Shown here one piece after another: positions 1 through 7,906 of a DNA stretch of 64,000 bases; position 1 is the first letter of the stretch; each line of letters opens with the position of its first letter. This DNA comes from Defluviimonas aquaemixtae. Its GTDB lineage: Bacteria > Pseudomonadota > Alphaproteobacteria > Rhodobacterales > Rhodobacteraceae. A model generated the notes under the pieces. It was not told the DNA's origin, did not search any database, and worked only from the letters and a program-made list of their open reading frames with translations. A program made the translations under genes and the position numbers. The stretch is from NCBI RefSeq assembly GCF_900302475.1, contig NZ_OMOQ01000001.1, positions 1,488,001 to 1,552,000 on the forward strand, in the 5' to 3' direction.

Positions 1-549
1 TACGGGCTAAGCGTGGCCGACAAGCCAGACAGCCAGGACATCTGCTTCGTACCTAACGGCGACTATGCCGCGGTAATCGAGAAGCTGCGCCCCGGCGCCG
101 CCGATCCGGGCGAGATTGTGGATCTGGAGGGCAACGTGCTCGGCACGCATCGGGGCGTGATCCACTACACGATCGGACAGCGCCGGGGGCTCGGCATCGG
201 CGGGCTGGACGACCCGCTTTATGTCGTGAAGCTCGACCCCGAGACGCGGCGTGTGATCGTCGGTCCGAAGGAAGAGCTGGCGACACGTTTGGTTCCGGTG
301 CGCGAGATCAACTGGCTGGGCGATGCCCACTTCGACGCCCGCGACGAGTGGCACGTGAATGTCCGCATCCGCTCCACGCGGCCGCCCAAGCCCGCAGTCG
401 TACGGCCGCTTTCGGCGACCGAGGCGGAGGTTGAGCTTCTCGACCCCGAAGAGGGCGTGAGTCCCGGTCAGGCCTGCGTTCTCTATGCACCGGGGGGCAG
501 CCGCATCCTTGGCGGCGGCTGGATCTGGCGCGGCGCCGCGCGGAGCTAA
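1..549 (+). CDS. mnmA: tRNA-specific 2-thiouridylase MnmA, C-terminal part (cut by window edge)
   Basis: MnmA thiolates U34 of tRNA-Lys, -Glu and -Gln, using sulfur relayed from cysteine desulfurase. The reading frame is open from base 1 and already coding ([16 protein letters not shown]), so the gene starts upstream and the GTG at 13 is internal. The visible part has the DSQDICF motif carrying the second catalytic cysteine, then the central and C-terminal beta-barrel domains ([14 protein letters not shown], and SPGQACVLY near the end), typical of the last half of this roughly 370-residue family. It ends at TAA 547-549, directly followed by a hairpin terminator, so it is the last gene of its transcript. 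Identification is firm; the N-terminal PP-loop domain cannot be checked. Confidence 0.95.
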   Translation, partial: YGLSVADKPDSQDICFVPNGDYAAVIEKLRPGAADPGEIVDLEGNVLGTHRGVIHYTIGQRRGLGIGGLDDPLYVVKLDPETRRVIVGPKEELATRLVPVREINWLGDAHFDARDEWHVNVRIRSTRPPKPAVVRPLSATEAEVELLDPEEGVSPGQACVLYAPGGSRILGGGWIWRGAARS

Positions 550-578
550 GCGAAGGCGGGGTCAAGTCCGCCTTCGCT
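549..578 (+). terminator. Hairpin terminator after mnmA
   Basis: A perfect 11-bp inverted repeat, AGCGAAGGCGG (549-559) and CCGCCTTCGCT (568-578), with an 8-nt loop, begins on the last base of the mnmA stop codon. There is no T-run after it, so termination may be weak or may need other factors. Confidence 0.6.
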
Positions 579-701
579 ATCCGGCGCGCGGCTTGAGACC
601 GCCACGCTCACGCATACACACAATTCCGAGAACCACGGCTTCGTGCGGTCCATGTGATCGCGCTTTTCCTTAGGCTCGCCCCATCTGCCAAGGAGGACAA
701 T

Positions 702-1229
702 ATGACACGCCACATCAATCGCCGCACGCTTCTGAAAGGTTCCGCGTTGACGCTTGCCGCGACGCCCTTTGCGGGCGCGGCCGGGGCTGCGGTCGTTCCC
801 GGGCAGGATGATTTTGACTACGAGGTGACGCGGAGCGAAGCGGACTGGCGCGCTGAGCTCGACGAGAACGAGTTCGAGATCCTGCGCATGGGTGGAACCG
901 AAGAACCGAAATCGAGCCCGCTCTGGAACGAGACGCGCGCGGGCACTTACGCCTGTAAAGGGTGCAACCTGCCGGTCTATAGCTCACATTGGAAGGTCGA
1001 GGTCGACAAGGGCTGGGCCTTCTTTCGGCAGTCGGCGCCGAATTCGCTTCTGATGAACATCGACTGGCCGGCCGACAGCGGGGAGGACCCGATCTTTGCC
1101 CGGTTCACGACGATCGAAGCCCATTGCCGCCGCTGCGGCAGCCATATGGGTCACATCCTGATCGTCGAGAACGAGTGCCTGCATTGCATCAACGGCGCGA
1201 GCCTCGTCTTCACCGCGGAAACGACCTGA
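702..1229 (+). CDS. msrB: Tat-exported peptide-methionine (R)-S-oxide reductase (MsrB family)
   Basis: MsrB reduces methionine-R-sulfoxide in proteins. The ATG at 702 is chosen because AAGGAGG lies 6 nt upstream (690-696); an in-frame ATG at 654 would spoil the signal peptide. The 175-residue product begins with a twin-arginine signal (NRRTLLKG, then a hydrophobic stretch ending near AGAAGAAV), so a folded, zinc-bearing enzyme is predicted in the periplasm. Two CxxC pairs (CKGC and CRRC) match the structural zinc site, and HCINGASLVF matches the catalytic-cysteine motif, normally RYCxNSASL. The loop between the second CxxC/GH segment and the catalytic Cys is several residues shorter than in typical MsrB and lacks the usual DGP, so substrate handling may differ. 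It stands alone, convergent with lpxB. Confidence 0.85.
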   Translation: MTRHINRRTLLKGSALTLAATPFAGAAGAAVVPGQDDFDYEVTRSEADWRAELDENEFEILRMGGTEEPKSSPLWNETRAGTYACKGCNLPVYSSHWKVEVDKGWAFFRQSAPNSLLMNIDWPADSGEDPIFARFTTIEAHCRRCGSHMGHILIVENECLHCINGASLVFTAETT

Positions 1230-1247
1230 CGCGGCAAGGGTGAGGCG

Positions 1248-2399
1248 TCAGCCACTCGTCAGCCGGGCGAGGACCGACCGCGCGGCCCTGAGACCCGGCG
1301 CCTCGCCGCCCCGGCCCAGAAGCTCCATCGTCCGGTCCATTGCGTCCAATTGCGCGGCGCGCGCGTCGTCGTCGTTCATGAGCTGGGCGAGCGCCTGCGC
1401 GATCGGACCGGGCCGACAGGCCGGGCCGAGAAATTCAGGCACGGTCCGCGTGTCGGTCACGATGTTGACGAGCGTCACCGTGTCGATGAGGGCCGCGCGC
1501 TTCATCATCCACCAGGTGATCCGGTTGAAGTCATGCGCGATCACCATCGGCACGCGGTTCGCGGCCAGATCGAGGCTGACCGTGCCCGAGGCCGCGAACG
1601 CGAGGTCCGCGGCGGCGAAGGCGGAGCGTTTCTCTGCAGCATCCTCCAGGACGAGCGGCGCAACCTTCCAGCGGCTGGCGAGGTCGCGGACGAGGGGTGC
1701 GACACCCCTGACAGTCGGAATTGCGACCCGGAGACCCGGTTCGCGGTCCCTGAGCCGGGCGATCGCCTCCTCGAACCGGGGCGCGAGCCGCATGACCTCA
1801 CCACGCCGCGATCCGGGCAGGCAAAGCAGGAATGGCTGATCGGGCGCGATCATCTGCGCCTCGCGGAACGCCGCCGCCGCGTCGGCGTTAGCCCGCGGCT
1901 CGGTCGCGGCCGGATGGCCGACGAAATCGCAGGTCATGCCTTTGGCTTCCATATAGGGCGGCTCGAACGGGAAGAGAGCGAGCACGTGGTCGATGACCTC
2001 GGCCATCTTTGCCGCGCGACCCGGGCGCCAGGCCCAGACGGTGGGCGCGACATAGTGGATCGTGCGCAATTCGGGCGCCTCGGCCCGGGTGGCACGCGCG
2101 ACGCGCAGCGTGAAATCGGGGCTGTCGACGGTGATGAGCGCGGCCGGATCGAGCCGCACCGCCTCGGCGGCGGTTTCACGGATGCGGCGCTTGAGGTGGC
2201 GGTATTTCGGCAGCACTTCCATGATGCCCATGACGGACAGCTCTTCCATCGGAAAGAGGCTCGTCAGCCCCTCGGCCTCCATCAGCGGTCCGCCGACGCC
2301 GTGGAATTCCACATCCGGGCTGAGCGTCTTCAGGCCCGCCATGAGTGCCGCGCCAAGAGCGTCGCCCGATGCCTCGCCCGCAATGAGGAAGAGTTTCAC
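1248..2399 (-). CDS. lpxB: Lipid-A-disaccharide synthase LpxB
   Basis: LpxB (glycosyltransferase family 19) joins 2,3-diacylglucosamine-1-phosphate and UDP-2,3-diacylglucosamine into the lipid A disaccharide at the inner membrane. The 383-residue product begins (GTG)KLFLIAGEASGD, the family signature, and contains PTVWAWRPGRA and LCLPGSRRGEV, also typical. The GTG start at 2399 overlaps the lpxI stop (GTGA), indicating translational coupling; no ATG fits the family length. It is the last gene of bamA-skp-fabZ-lpxA-lpxI-lpxB. A loose inverted repeat (CTGACGC 1226-1232 and GCGTCAG 1245-1251) lies between it and the convergent msrB and may help end both transcripts. Confidence 0.97.
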   Translation of the reverse strand: MKLFLIAGEASGDALGAALMAGLKTLSPDVEFHGVGGPLMEAEGLTSLFPMEELSVMGIMEVLPKYRHLKRRIRETAAEAVRLDPAALITVDSPDFTLRVARATRAEAPELRTIHYVAPTVWAWRPGRAAKMAEVIDHVLALFPFEPPYMEAKGMTCDFVGHPAATEPRANADAAAAFREAQMIAPDQPFLLCLPGSRRGEVMRLAPRFEEAIARLRDREPGLRVAIPTVRGVAPLVRDLASRWKVAPLVLEDAAEKRSAFAAADLAFAASGTVSLDLAANRVPMVIAHDFNRITWWMMKRAALIDTVTLVNIVTDTRTVPEFLGPACRPGPIAQALAQLMNDDDARAAQLDAMDRTMELLGRGGEAPGLRAARSVLARLTSG

Positions 2400-3217
2400 G
2401 GTTCCCGCGCCCAGAGGAAGATACCCGCCCGACCAGCCGCCTCGATCATCGCGGCGCGGTCGAGTAGGAGCGCGCCGCCAGCCTCCCACGCAATCCCGGC
2501 GAGGCCTGCCGCCGACACTGCCTCGAGCGTCGCGGGGCCGAGCATCGGCAGGTCGATGCGCCGGTCCTGGCCGGGCTTCGGAGCCTTGTAGAGCACGCCC
2601 TTTGCGCCCTTCGTGTCGGGGCGGAGATCGCCGTGCCGGGCGACGAAGTCGAGCATCGCGTCGGTGCCCGGAAGCGTCTCGACCGCAAGGCAAAGTCCCT
2701 GCGCCACGACCGCGCCTTGCCCGATGTCGAACGTGCCGAGGCCCGCGACGATCTCGGCCGCGCGCGCGGCGTCGCGGCGGTCGGCTTCGGACGGATCGCC
2801 CGCGAGCACGCCGGGCCCGGGCACGAGCTCGGGGGCGACCGCATCGGCGCCGATCACCTGGAACGACCACTCCTCGAAGATCGAGATGACGGCGCGCAAG
2901 GCCGCGTCGTCGCCTCCGGCCATGCCGGTCATTAGTCGCGGCAGAAGCGTCGCCGTGCGCGGATCGATGAGTTCGGGCTCGAGCCGCGGGCGGCGGATCG
3001 CGCCGCCGAAGACGACGCGCGACACGCCCTGATCGGCGAGCTGGTCGAGGAAGGGGGCGAGTCGCTCTAGCCGGAAGCGGATCGGGGATTCTCCGGGCAG
3101 ATCGGCGGCGAAGCCGTCGAGCTCGGCCGTGACATACGGCATTCCTTGCGCTTGCAGCGCGGCGGCGAGGTACGGCGGAAGCGCCCCCTGCCCCGCAATG
3201 ATGGCGGTGACGGTCAT
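2396..3217 (-). CDS. lpxI: UDP-2,3-diacylglucosamine pyrophosphatase LpxI
   Basis: LpxI hydrolyses UDP-2,3-diacylglucosamine to lipid X and UMP. It is the form used by many alphaproteobacteria in place of LpxH. The 273-residue product opens MTVTAIIAGQGALPPYLA and carries the family's C-terminal block around KGAKGVLYKAPKPGQDRRID with a following DLPMLGP. The start at 3217 overlaps the lpxA stop by ATGA, and its own stop overlaps the lpxB start, placing it exactly between the enzymes that make its substrate and use its product. Family and context agree. Confidence 0.95.
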   Translation of the reverse strand: MTVTAIIAGQGALPPYLAAALQAQGMPYVTAELDGFAADLPGESPIRFRLERLAPFLDQLADQGVSRVVFGGAIRRPRLEPELIDPRTATLLPRLMTGMAGGDDAALRAVISIFEEWSFQVIGADAVAPELVPGPGVLAGDPSEADRRDAARAAEIVAGLGTFDIGQGAVVAQGLCLAVETLPGTDAMLDFVARHGDLRPDTKGAKGVLYKAPKPGQDRRIDLPMLGPATLEAVSAAGLAGIAWEAGGALLLDRAAMIEAAGRAGIFLWAREP

Positions 3218-4008
3218 CGGGGTGCCAGGAACGACCGGTCGGAAGGGCCGAGGATGAAGTCGAGAACCTCGCGCACGAGCGTGCTGTCGGCGCCGTTCTC
3301 GGCGCGCGCGCGGGCCGTGTCGCGGAATGTGCCCTGCCCGAGCGCCGCGACGAGGTCGCGGAGCGCTGCGATGTCCGCCCGCCCCGCCCCGCGCCGCTTT
3401 AGCCCGACGAGGTTCAGCCCGTCGAGCGTGCCACGCGGGCCCTGGACGAGCCCGTGCGGGATCACGTCCGCCGTGACCATCGTGACCGCGCCGATCATCG
3501 CGCCGCGCCCGATGCGGACGAATTGGTGGACGCCGGACAGGCCGCCCACGATCACCTCGTCCTCGAGCACGCAATGCCCGGCGAGGGCGGCATTGTTCAC
3601 GAGGATCACGCGGTCGCCGATCTGACAGTCGTGCGCGACATGGCAGCCGGCCATGAACAGGCAATCGTCGCCCACCAGGGTGATCCCGCCTCCGCCATCG
3701 GTGCCGGTGTTCATCGTTACGTGTTCGCGGATGCGATTGCGCGCGCCCAGAACGAGGCGCGTCTCTTCGCCCTTGAACTTCAGATCCTGCGGAACCTCGC
3801 CCAGCGTCGCGAATGGAAAGACGACTGTGTCCTCGCCGATCTCGGTCCGGCCGGTGATGACGGCATGGCTCTTGACTTCGACGCGGGGGGCGAGCGCCAC
3901 ATCGGGCCCGATCAGGCAGAACGGGCCGATGCTGCAATCCGCGCCGATCGTGGCGCCCGGCTCGACGATGGCCGAGGGGTGGATGTCTGCGCTTGGCGCG
4001 ATGGTCAT
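3214..4008 (-). CDS. lpxA: UDP-N-acetylglucosamine acyltransferase LpxA
   Basis: LpxA transfers a 3-hydroxyacyl chain from ACP to UDP-GlcNAc, the first step of lipid A synthesis, in the cytoplasm. The 264-residue product is a left-handed beta-helix protein: hexapeptide repeats run from residue 1 (IHPSAIVEPGATIGADCSIG) to about 190, with catalytic His in GLSGVHQFVRIG and a C-terminal helical domain. Length matches the usual 255-270. It begins 2 bp after the fabZ stop and overlaps lpxI by ATGA, so it is co-translated within the lipid A operon. Confidence 0.97.
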   Translation of the reverse strand: MTIAPSADIHPSAIVEPGATIGADCSIGPFCLIGPDVALAPRVEVKSHAVITGRTEIGEDTVVFPFATLGEVPQDLKFKGEETRLVLGARNRIREHVTMNTGTDGGGGITLVGDDCLFMAGCHVAHDCQIGDRVILVNNAALAGHCVLEDEVIVGGLSGVHQFVRIGRGAMIGAVTMVTADVIPHGLVQGPRGTLDGLNLVGLKRRGAGRADIAALRDLVAALGQGTFRDTARARAENGADSTLVREVLDFILGPSDRSFLAPR

Positions 4009-4010
4009 GC

Positions 4011-4469
4011 TCAGTCCCTGAGATCCATCATCGCGGTGACCTCGGCCTCGCAGGCGAGCGCGTCGCCGACCGTGGCCCGGCCATCAAACTTCCAGATCTT
4101 GCCGCCGCCGCGCTTGACGGTCATGTGCAACTCCAGAACGTCGCCGGGCACCACCATGCGGCGGAACTTGCAGTTTTCGATCGACATGAAATAAGTGAGA
4201 AGTTCGCGCCCGACCACGTCCATCGATATCCCGACCAGAACCGCCGCCGACTGGGCCATCGCCTCGACGATTGTGACGCCGGGCATAATCGGCTTGGCCG
4301 GGAAATGCCCCTGGAAATGCGGCTCGTTGAAGGTGACGTTCTTGACGCCGACACAGCCCTTGTGGGGCACGATGTCGCGCACCTTGTCGATCAGCAGGAA
4401 TGGGTAGCGATGGGGGATGATGCGCTGAATGAGGTGAATGTCTGCCTCGGTCGGTGCTTCGACGGTCAT
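4011..4469 (-). CDS. fabZ: (3R)-hydroxyacyl-ACP dehydratase FabZ
   Basis: FabZ dehydrates 3-hydroxyacyl-ACP in fatty acid elongation and competes with LpxA for the same substrate, which is why the two genes are usually paired. The start at 4469 ([11 protein letters not shown]) has GGAGAG a few bases upstream; an upstream ATG at 4514 would add 15 non-conserved residues. The 152-residue hot-dog-fold protein has the active-site His in [14 protein letters not shown] followed by the conserved Glu in IVEAMAQ. A gap of about 73 bp separates it from skp. The lpxD gene, which lies next to fabZ in many Gram-negatives, is absent here. Confidence 0.97.
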   Translation of the reverse strand: MTVEAPTEADIHLIQRIIPHRYPFLLIDKVRDIVPHKGCVGVKNVTFNEPHFQGHFPAKPIMPGVTIVEAMAQSAAVLVGISMDVVGRELLTYFMSIENCKFRRMVVPGDVLELHMTVKRGGGKIWKFDGRATVGDALACEAEVTAMMDLRD

Positions 4470-4542
4470 GCGCTCTCCTTTTGCCCTCGCCACTCCCTCG
4501 CGCCTTGCTAGCAACTCGGCTCAAGGCTGGCAAGAACGCCGG

Positions 4543-5169
4543 TCAGTTCTCGGGGACCGGCTCTGGCTGGGGCAGTTCAGTATTCTCAGGGGTTTCGGGC
4601 GTCACCGGTGCGTCATTTCCAGCGCCGATTTCGACGTCAATGCGCGCGATCATCTCATCGGTGACGTCGATCACGTCGGCGGCGAGGAAGATCGCGCGGT
4701 TGTCGAGAACGACGACGGCGCCACGATCGCGCAGAACCTCGCTCATCACAGGCAGCGCCTCGGTGAAGAAGCGCTGGCGCTCGGCGTCGCGCAGCCGGCC
4801 GATCTCTCTGGCCTTGGTGTCCTGGGTCTGGCGAATTTCCGTCACGCGGGCGTCGAAGGCCTCTGCCGCAGCGCGAAACTCGTCAACCGGCAGATCGGCG
4901 CGCTGTTTGGTCAGCGCCCGCTCCTCGGCGATAAGCTCGGCTTCGATCTGCCGGTTCTCGGCGGCAAGCTCGGCCGAGGCGGCCTCGATCCGCTCGGCGG
5001 CGCGTTTGCCCCAGAGCGTCTCGGTAAAGAGCCTCTCCTGGTCCAACGTCAGGATCGGGCTCTGCGGCGGCGCGACAGCCTCCTGCGCGGCAAGCGTGAT
5101 CGGCGCGCAAGCAAGGCCAAGTGCCAAGAACCCCGCGCCGATCCAGACCCTGGCGCACCTTTCGGCCAT
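4543..5169 (-). CDS. skp: Skp/OmpH-family periplasmic chaperone
   Basis: Skp holds unfolded outer-membrane proteins in the periplasm for delivery to the Bam complex. The 208-residue product has a signal peptide of about 28 residues (hydrophobic GAGFLALGLACAPITLA, cleavage near AA/QE), then a long Ala/Glu-rich helical region (about residues 45-125) forming the predicted coiled-coil tentacles, then DRGAVVVLDNRAIFLAADVIDVTDEM, the trimerisation body seen in the family (quoted in two overlapping parts: DRGAVVVLDNRAIFLA, then AADVIDVTDEM). A Pro/Glu-rich tail follows. Its start overlaps the bamA stop at 5169, the usual arrangement. Sequence is poorly conserved in this family, so context adds much of the certainty. 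Confidence 0.88.
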   Translation of the reverse strand: MAERCARVWIGAGFLALGLACAPITLAAQEAVAPPQSPILTLDQERLFTETLWGKRAAERIEAASAELAAENRQIEAELIAEERALTKQRADLPVDEFRAAAEAFDARVTEIRQTQDTKAREIGRLRDAERQRFFTEALPVMSEVLRDRGAVVVLDNRAIFLAADVIDVTDEMIARIDVEIGAGNDAPVTPETPENTELPQPEPVPEN

Positions 5170-7496
5170 CAGAACCGGGTGGAGACGGTAAAGTCGAAGC
5201 TTTGCTCTTTGTCGTAGCTTTGCTTTTCGAGCGCCTTAGAGAAATTGAAACGCAACGGCCCGAGCGCGGTGTCCCAGAAGATCGAGACGCCGACGACAGA
5301 GCGCAGGTGCAAATCGTCATCAATCGTGCCGCCGAGCGTATTGTCGAGCCCCCAAACCGACCCGACATCCGCGAACAGGCCGCCCGTGATCCCGTATTCC
5401 TCGGGCAGTCCCAGTGGGAACTCGGCCTCGAGCCGGGCGACCGCGAAGAAGTTGCCGCCGACTGCATCCTGGTTGGGCACGGTCAGGTCGCGCGGGCCAA
5501 GCCCGTTCGGCTCAAAGCCGCGGATCTTGCCATTGCCGGTGAAGCGATCCAGTAGCCGCGTATCGCCGCTTCGCGCGAAGACCGCGCCGCCCTCGATCTC
5601 GGCCCTCAGCGTCAGCTCCTCGCGGAACGCGCGGGTCTGATACCGAGCGAGCGCTGTTGTCGTGACGGTCTCGATATCGCCGCCGAGCCCGGCGAAATCC
5701 TGACCGAAGTTAAAGAGGAACGCGCTGTTGGGGTCGAGCCCGCCGATGCGCGTGTCGTAGGAATAGGTGTAGCCGATCGCGCTCGAGACCTCCGCGCCGC
5801 GCATCGCTTCTGCCTGCAGCAGTGCCGAGGAACTGGCACTCACCCTGAAAAGCTCGTCCTGCGCGATCTTATAGCGCAGTTCGAGGCGACCGAATTCGCT
5901 GAGCGGGAAGTCGATCGAGGGCGAGAAGCCGATGCGGCGCGTCGAGTAGAACGCATTGTCGTTGTCAGTCGTATTGTAATAGGCCGTCAGACGGAACCGC
6001 AGATCACGGTCGAGGAAGGCGGGTTCGATGAAGGTGATCGAGCTGTTCTGGTTGTCCGTCCCAGCCGAGAGGTTGACGCTCACGAACTGGCCGCGGCCGA
6101 GGAAGTTGGATTCGCTGAGGCCGATATTGAAGCCCACTCCGCTCGAGACCGAATAGCTCGCGCCGAAAGTCAGCGAGCCGGTCGGCTGTTCTTCGACATT
6201 CACGTCGACGATGACCTGGTCCGGCGCCGTCCCCTGGCGCGCCTGGACATCCGCGGTCGAGAAAAAGTCGAGCGCGCGGATCCGTTCGGCAGCCTGACGA
6301 ATTTCACGCGGGTTGAAGGGATCGCCCTCGACGGTGCGAAACTGGCGCCGGATCACACGGTCGAGCGTCGTGGCATTGCCCTCAATGTCGATCCGCTCGA
6401 CAAAGACGCGCGGGCCCTTGGTGAGCGCGAAGACGATGTCGAGCGTCTGGTTGCGTTCGTTGCGAGTGATGCGGGGCACGACATTCATGAAGTCGACCCC
6501 CTGCCTCAGCGCGACATTCTCCATCCGCGCAATCGTCGTGTCGATGGCGAGCGGCGAATAGGTCGCCCCCGGCCGAATGCGGATGACGTTCCGGTACTCG
6601 GTCGCGTCGACGCCTTCGTATTCGCTGACGGCGGTGACGTTGCCGAACTTGTAGCTGAGCCCTTCGCGCACGGCGAAGGTCAGGAAGAAGGCGTCGCGTT
6701 CGCGCGAGAACTCGCGCGAAACCGATAGGACCTGGAAATCGATAAACCCGCGCGAGCGATAGAAATCGGTCAGGAGTTGCTTGTCGAACTCGATCCGGTC
6801 GGCGATGAACGTGTCGCGCTGGATGATCTGGCGCAGGAAGCCCGCCTGCTTGGTCTCCAGCACCTGCCTGAGCCGGCGGTCGGAGAACGAGCGGTTGCCG
6901 GTGAAGCTCAGCCGCTCAACCTCGGTCACGCGGCCCTCACGAATTTCGAAGACGAGATCGACGCGGTTGCCGTCGCGCTCGATGATGCGCGGCTCGACCC
7001 GCGCGGCGAGCCGGCCAGCATCGACATAGGCTTGCGTGATCGCTGCGGCGTCGGCCTCGGCTTGCGCGGGCGAATAGACGCGGCGCGACTGCGACTGGAT
7101 GACGGTGGAGAGGTCTTCGTCCTTGAGCCGACGGTTGCCCTCGAAGCTGATGACGTTGATCGTCGGATTCTCGACGACGCGGATGATGAGCGTGTTGCCC
7201 GAGGGCACGACGTCGACCGAGGCGAAGAGGCCGGAGGCGACAATCCGCTGCACGGCATCGTTCAGTCCGGCCTCGGTGATCGCCTCGCCGCGGGCGATTC
7301 CGGCGAATTTCACGATCGTTGCAGGTTCGATCCGGTCGTTGCCTTCGACAACGACATTGGAGAAGCTGTAGTTCTGCGCCCGCGCCTGGGTAAAGAAAAG
7401 GCCGCAAAGCGCTGCAACCAAAAGGAAAACCGTTACTTTCGCAAATCTATGGAAATCCTGTCCGAGCGCACCTGTTCCTTGCCCGCCAGCCAACAT
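5169..7496 (-). CDS. bamA: Outer-membrane protein assembly factor BamA
   Basis: BamA is the core of the machine that folds beta-barrel proteins into the outer membrane. The 775-residue product has a signal peptide ending near TQARA/QNYS, five POTRA domains (about residues 40-440) and a 16-stranded Omp85 barrel ending in VSTRF; the terminal aromatic residue is the usual barrel signal. NFSKAL near the end is also typical of the last strands. It heads the lipid A operon and has a GGGGGCGG ribosome site just before ATG 7496. A promoter with a perfect -35 box lies upstream, separated from the rseP operon by a terminator. Confidence 0.97.
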   Translation of the reverse strand: MLAGGQGTGALGQDFHRFAKVTVFLLVAALCGLFFTQARAQNYSFSNVVVEGNDRIEPATIVKFAGIARGEAITEAGLNDAVQRIVASGLFASVDVVPSGNTLIIRVVENPTINVISFEGNRRLKDEDLSTVIQSQSRRVYSPAQAEADAAAITQAYVDAGRLAARVEPRIIERDGNRVDLVFEIREGRVTEVERLSFTGNRSFSDRRLRQVLETKQAGFLRQIIQRDTFIADRIEFDKQLLTDFYRSRGFIDFQVLSVSREFSRERDAFFLTFAVREGLSYKFGNVTAVSEYEGVDATEYRNVIRIRPGATYSPLAIDTTIARMENVALRQGVDFMNVVPRITRNERNQTLDIVFALTKGPRVFVERIDIEGNATTLDRVIRRQFRTVEGDPFNPREIRQAAERIRALDFFSTADVQARQGTAPDQVIVDVNVEEQPTGSLTFGASYSVSSGVGFNIGLSESNFLGRGQFVSVNLSAGTDNQNSSITFIEPAFLDRDLRFRLTAYYNTTDNDNAFYSTRRIGFSPSIDFPLSEFGRLELRYKIAQDELFRVSASSSALLQAEAMRGAEVSSAIGYTYSYDTRIGGLDPNSAFLFNFGQDFAGLGGDIETVTTTALARYQTRAFREELTLRAEIEGGAVFARSGDTRLLDRFTGNGKIRGFEPNGLGPRDLTVPNQDAVGGNFFAVARLEAEFPLGLPEEYGITGGLFADVGSVWGLDNTLGGTIDDDLHLRSVVGVSIFWDTALGPLRFNFSKALEKQSYDKEQSFDFTVSTRF

Positions 7497-7535
7497 GATC
7501 CGCCCCCTGAAATTCTTGTCACTGTCCTGCGAAAT

Positions 7536-7564
7536 TGACTACCGGGAAAGGGGGGGCTTGTCAA
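7536..7564 (-). promoter_or_regulatory. Predicted promoter of the bamA-lpxB operon
   Basis: On the minus strand a perfect TTGACA (7564-7559) is followed after 17 bp by TAGTCA (7541-7536), a weak -10 match, about 40 bp before the bamA start. The -35 box runs into the T-run of the upstream terminator. Position and spacing suit a housekeeping sigma promoter, but the -10 is poor and no start site is known. Confidence 0.45.
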
Positions 7565-7596
7565 AAGGCGCGACGCGGCCCCAAGGAGGCCGCGCC
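7562..7596 (-). terminator. Terminator between the rseP operon and bamA
   Basis: On the minus strand a 7-bp perfect stem (CGCGGCC/GGCCGCG at 7594-7588 and 7580-7574, 7-nt loop) lies in a GC-rich structure that can extend by pairing GGCGCG with CGCGCC, followed by TTTTG. It falls 36 bp after the stop of the small membrane gene and would separate that transcript from bamA. Confidence 0.6.
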
Positions 7597-7631
7597 GGAG
7601 CTCTGGGCGACAGGAGGATAGGCCCAAACGG

Positions 7632-7796
7632 TCAGTGGATGCCTTGGCTCGCAGGTGCCTGGAACCGGGCCAGTTCCGACCCGATCATGGCGCCGCCGGC
7701 CAGGCCGACCACGATAGCCAGCGGGATGATGATGCGGTCCAGACCGAGGTCGAGGACCAGCCATAACCCGCGATAGCTTCTCTGGATCGTTTGCAT
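7632..7796 (-). CDS. Small membrane protein between rseP and bamA, function unknown
   Basis: This 54-residue product starts MQTIQRSYRGLWLVLDLGLD and has one strong hydrophobic segment (IIIPLAIVVGLAGGAMIGSE, about residues 20-39). ATG 7796 is chosen over an upstream in-frame start at 7910 because the upstream residues are low-complexity and would overlap rseP. The N-terminal basic and amphipathic part followed by one helix suggests a small single-pass inner-membrane protein. It lies 110 bp after rseP on the same strand and is followed by a terminator, so it probably ends the pyrH-to-rseP transcription unit. From memory, similar short proteins beginning with RSYxGL occur in relatives, but I cannot verify this and assign no function. 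Confidence 0.6.
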   Translation of the reverse strand: MQTIQRSYRGLWLVLDLGLDRIIIPLAIVVGLAGGAMIGSELARFQAPASQGIH

Positions 7797-7906
7797 GGCC
7801 GTTGCCCTTGTACTGACGAATGGGACTATGCGATCGAAGATAGGCGGCGATTGTGGCGGTATTGGGGCATGGGCGCTACGTGCACACGCTTGCCCAGCCT
7901 TGCCAC

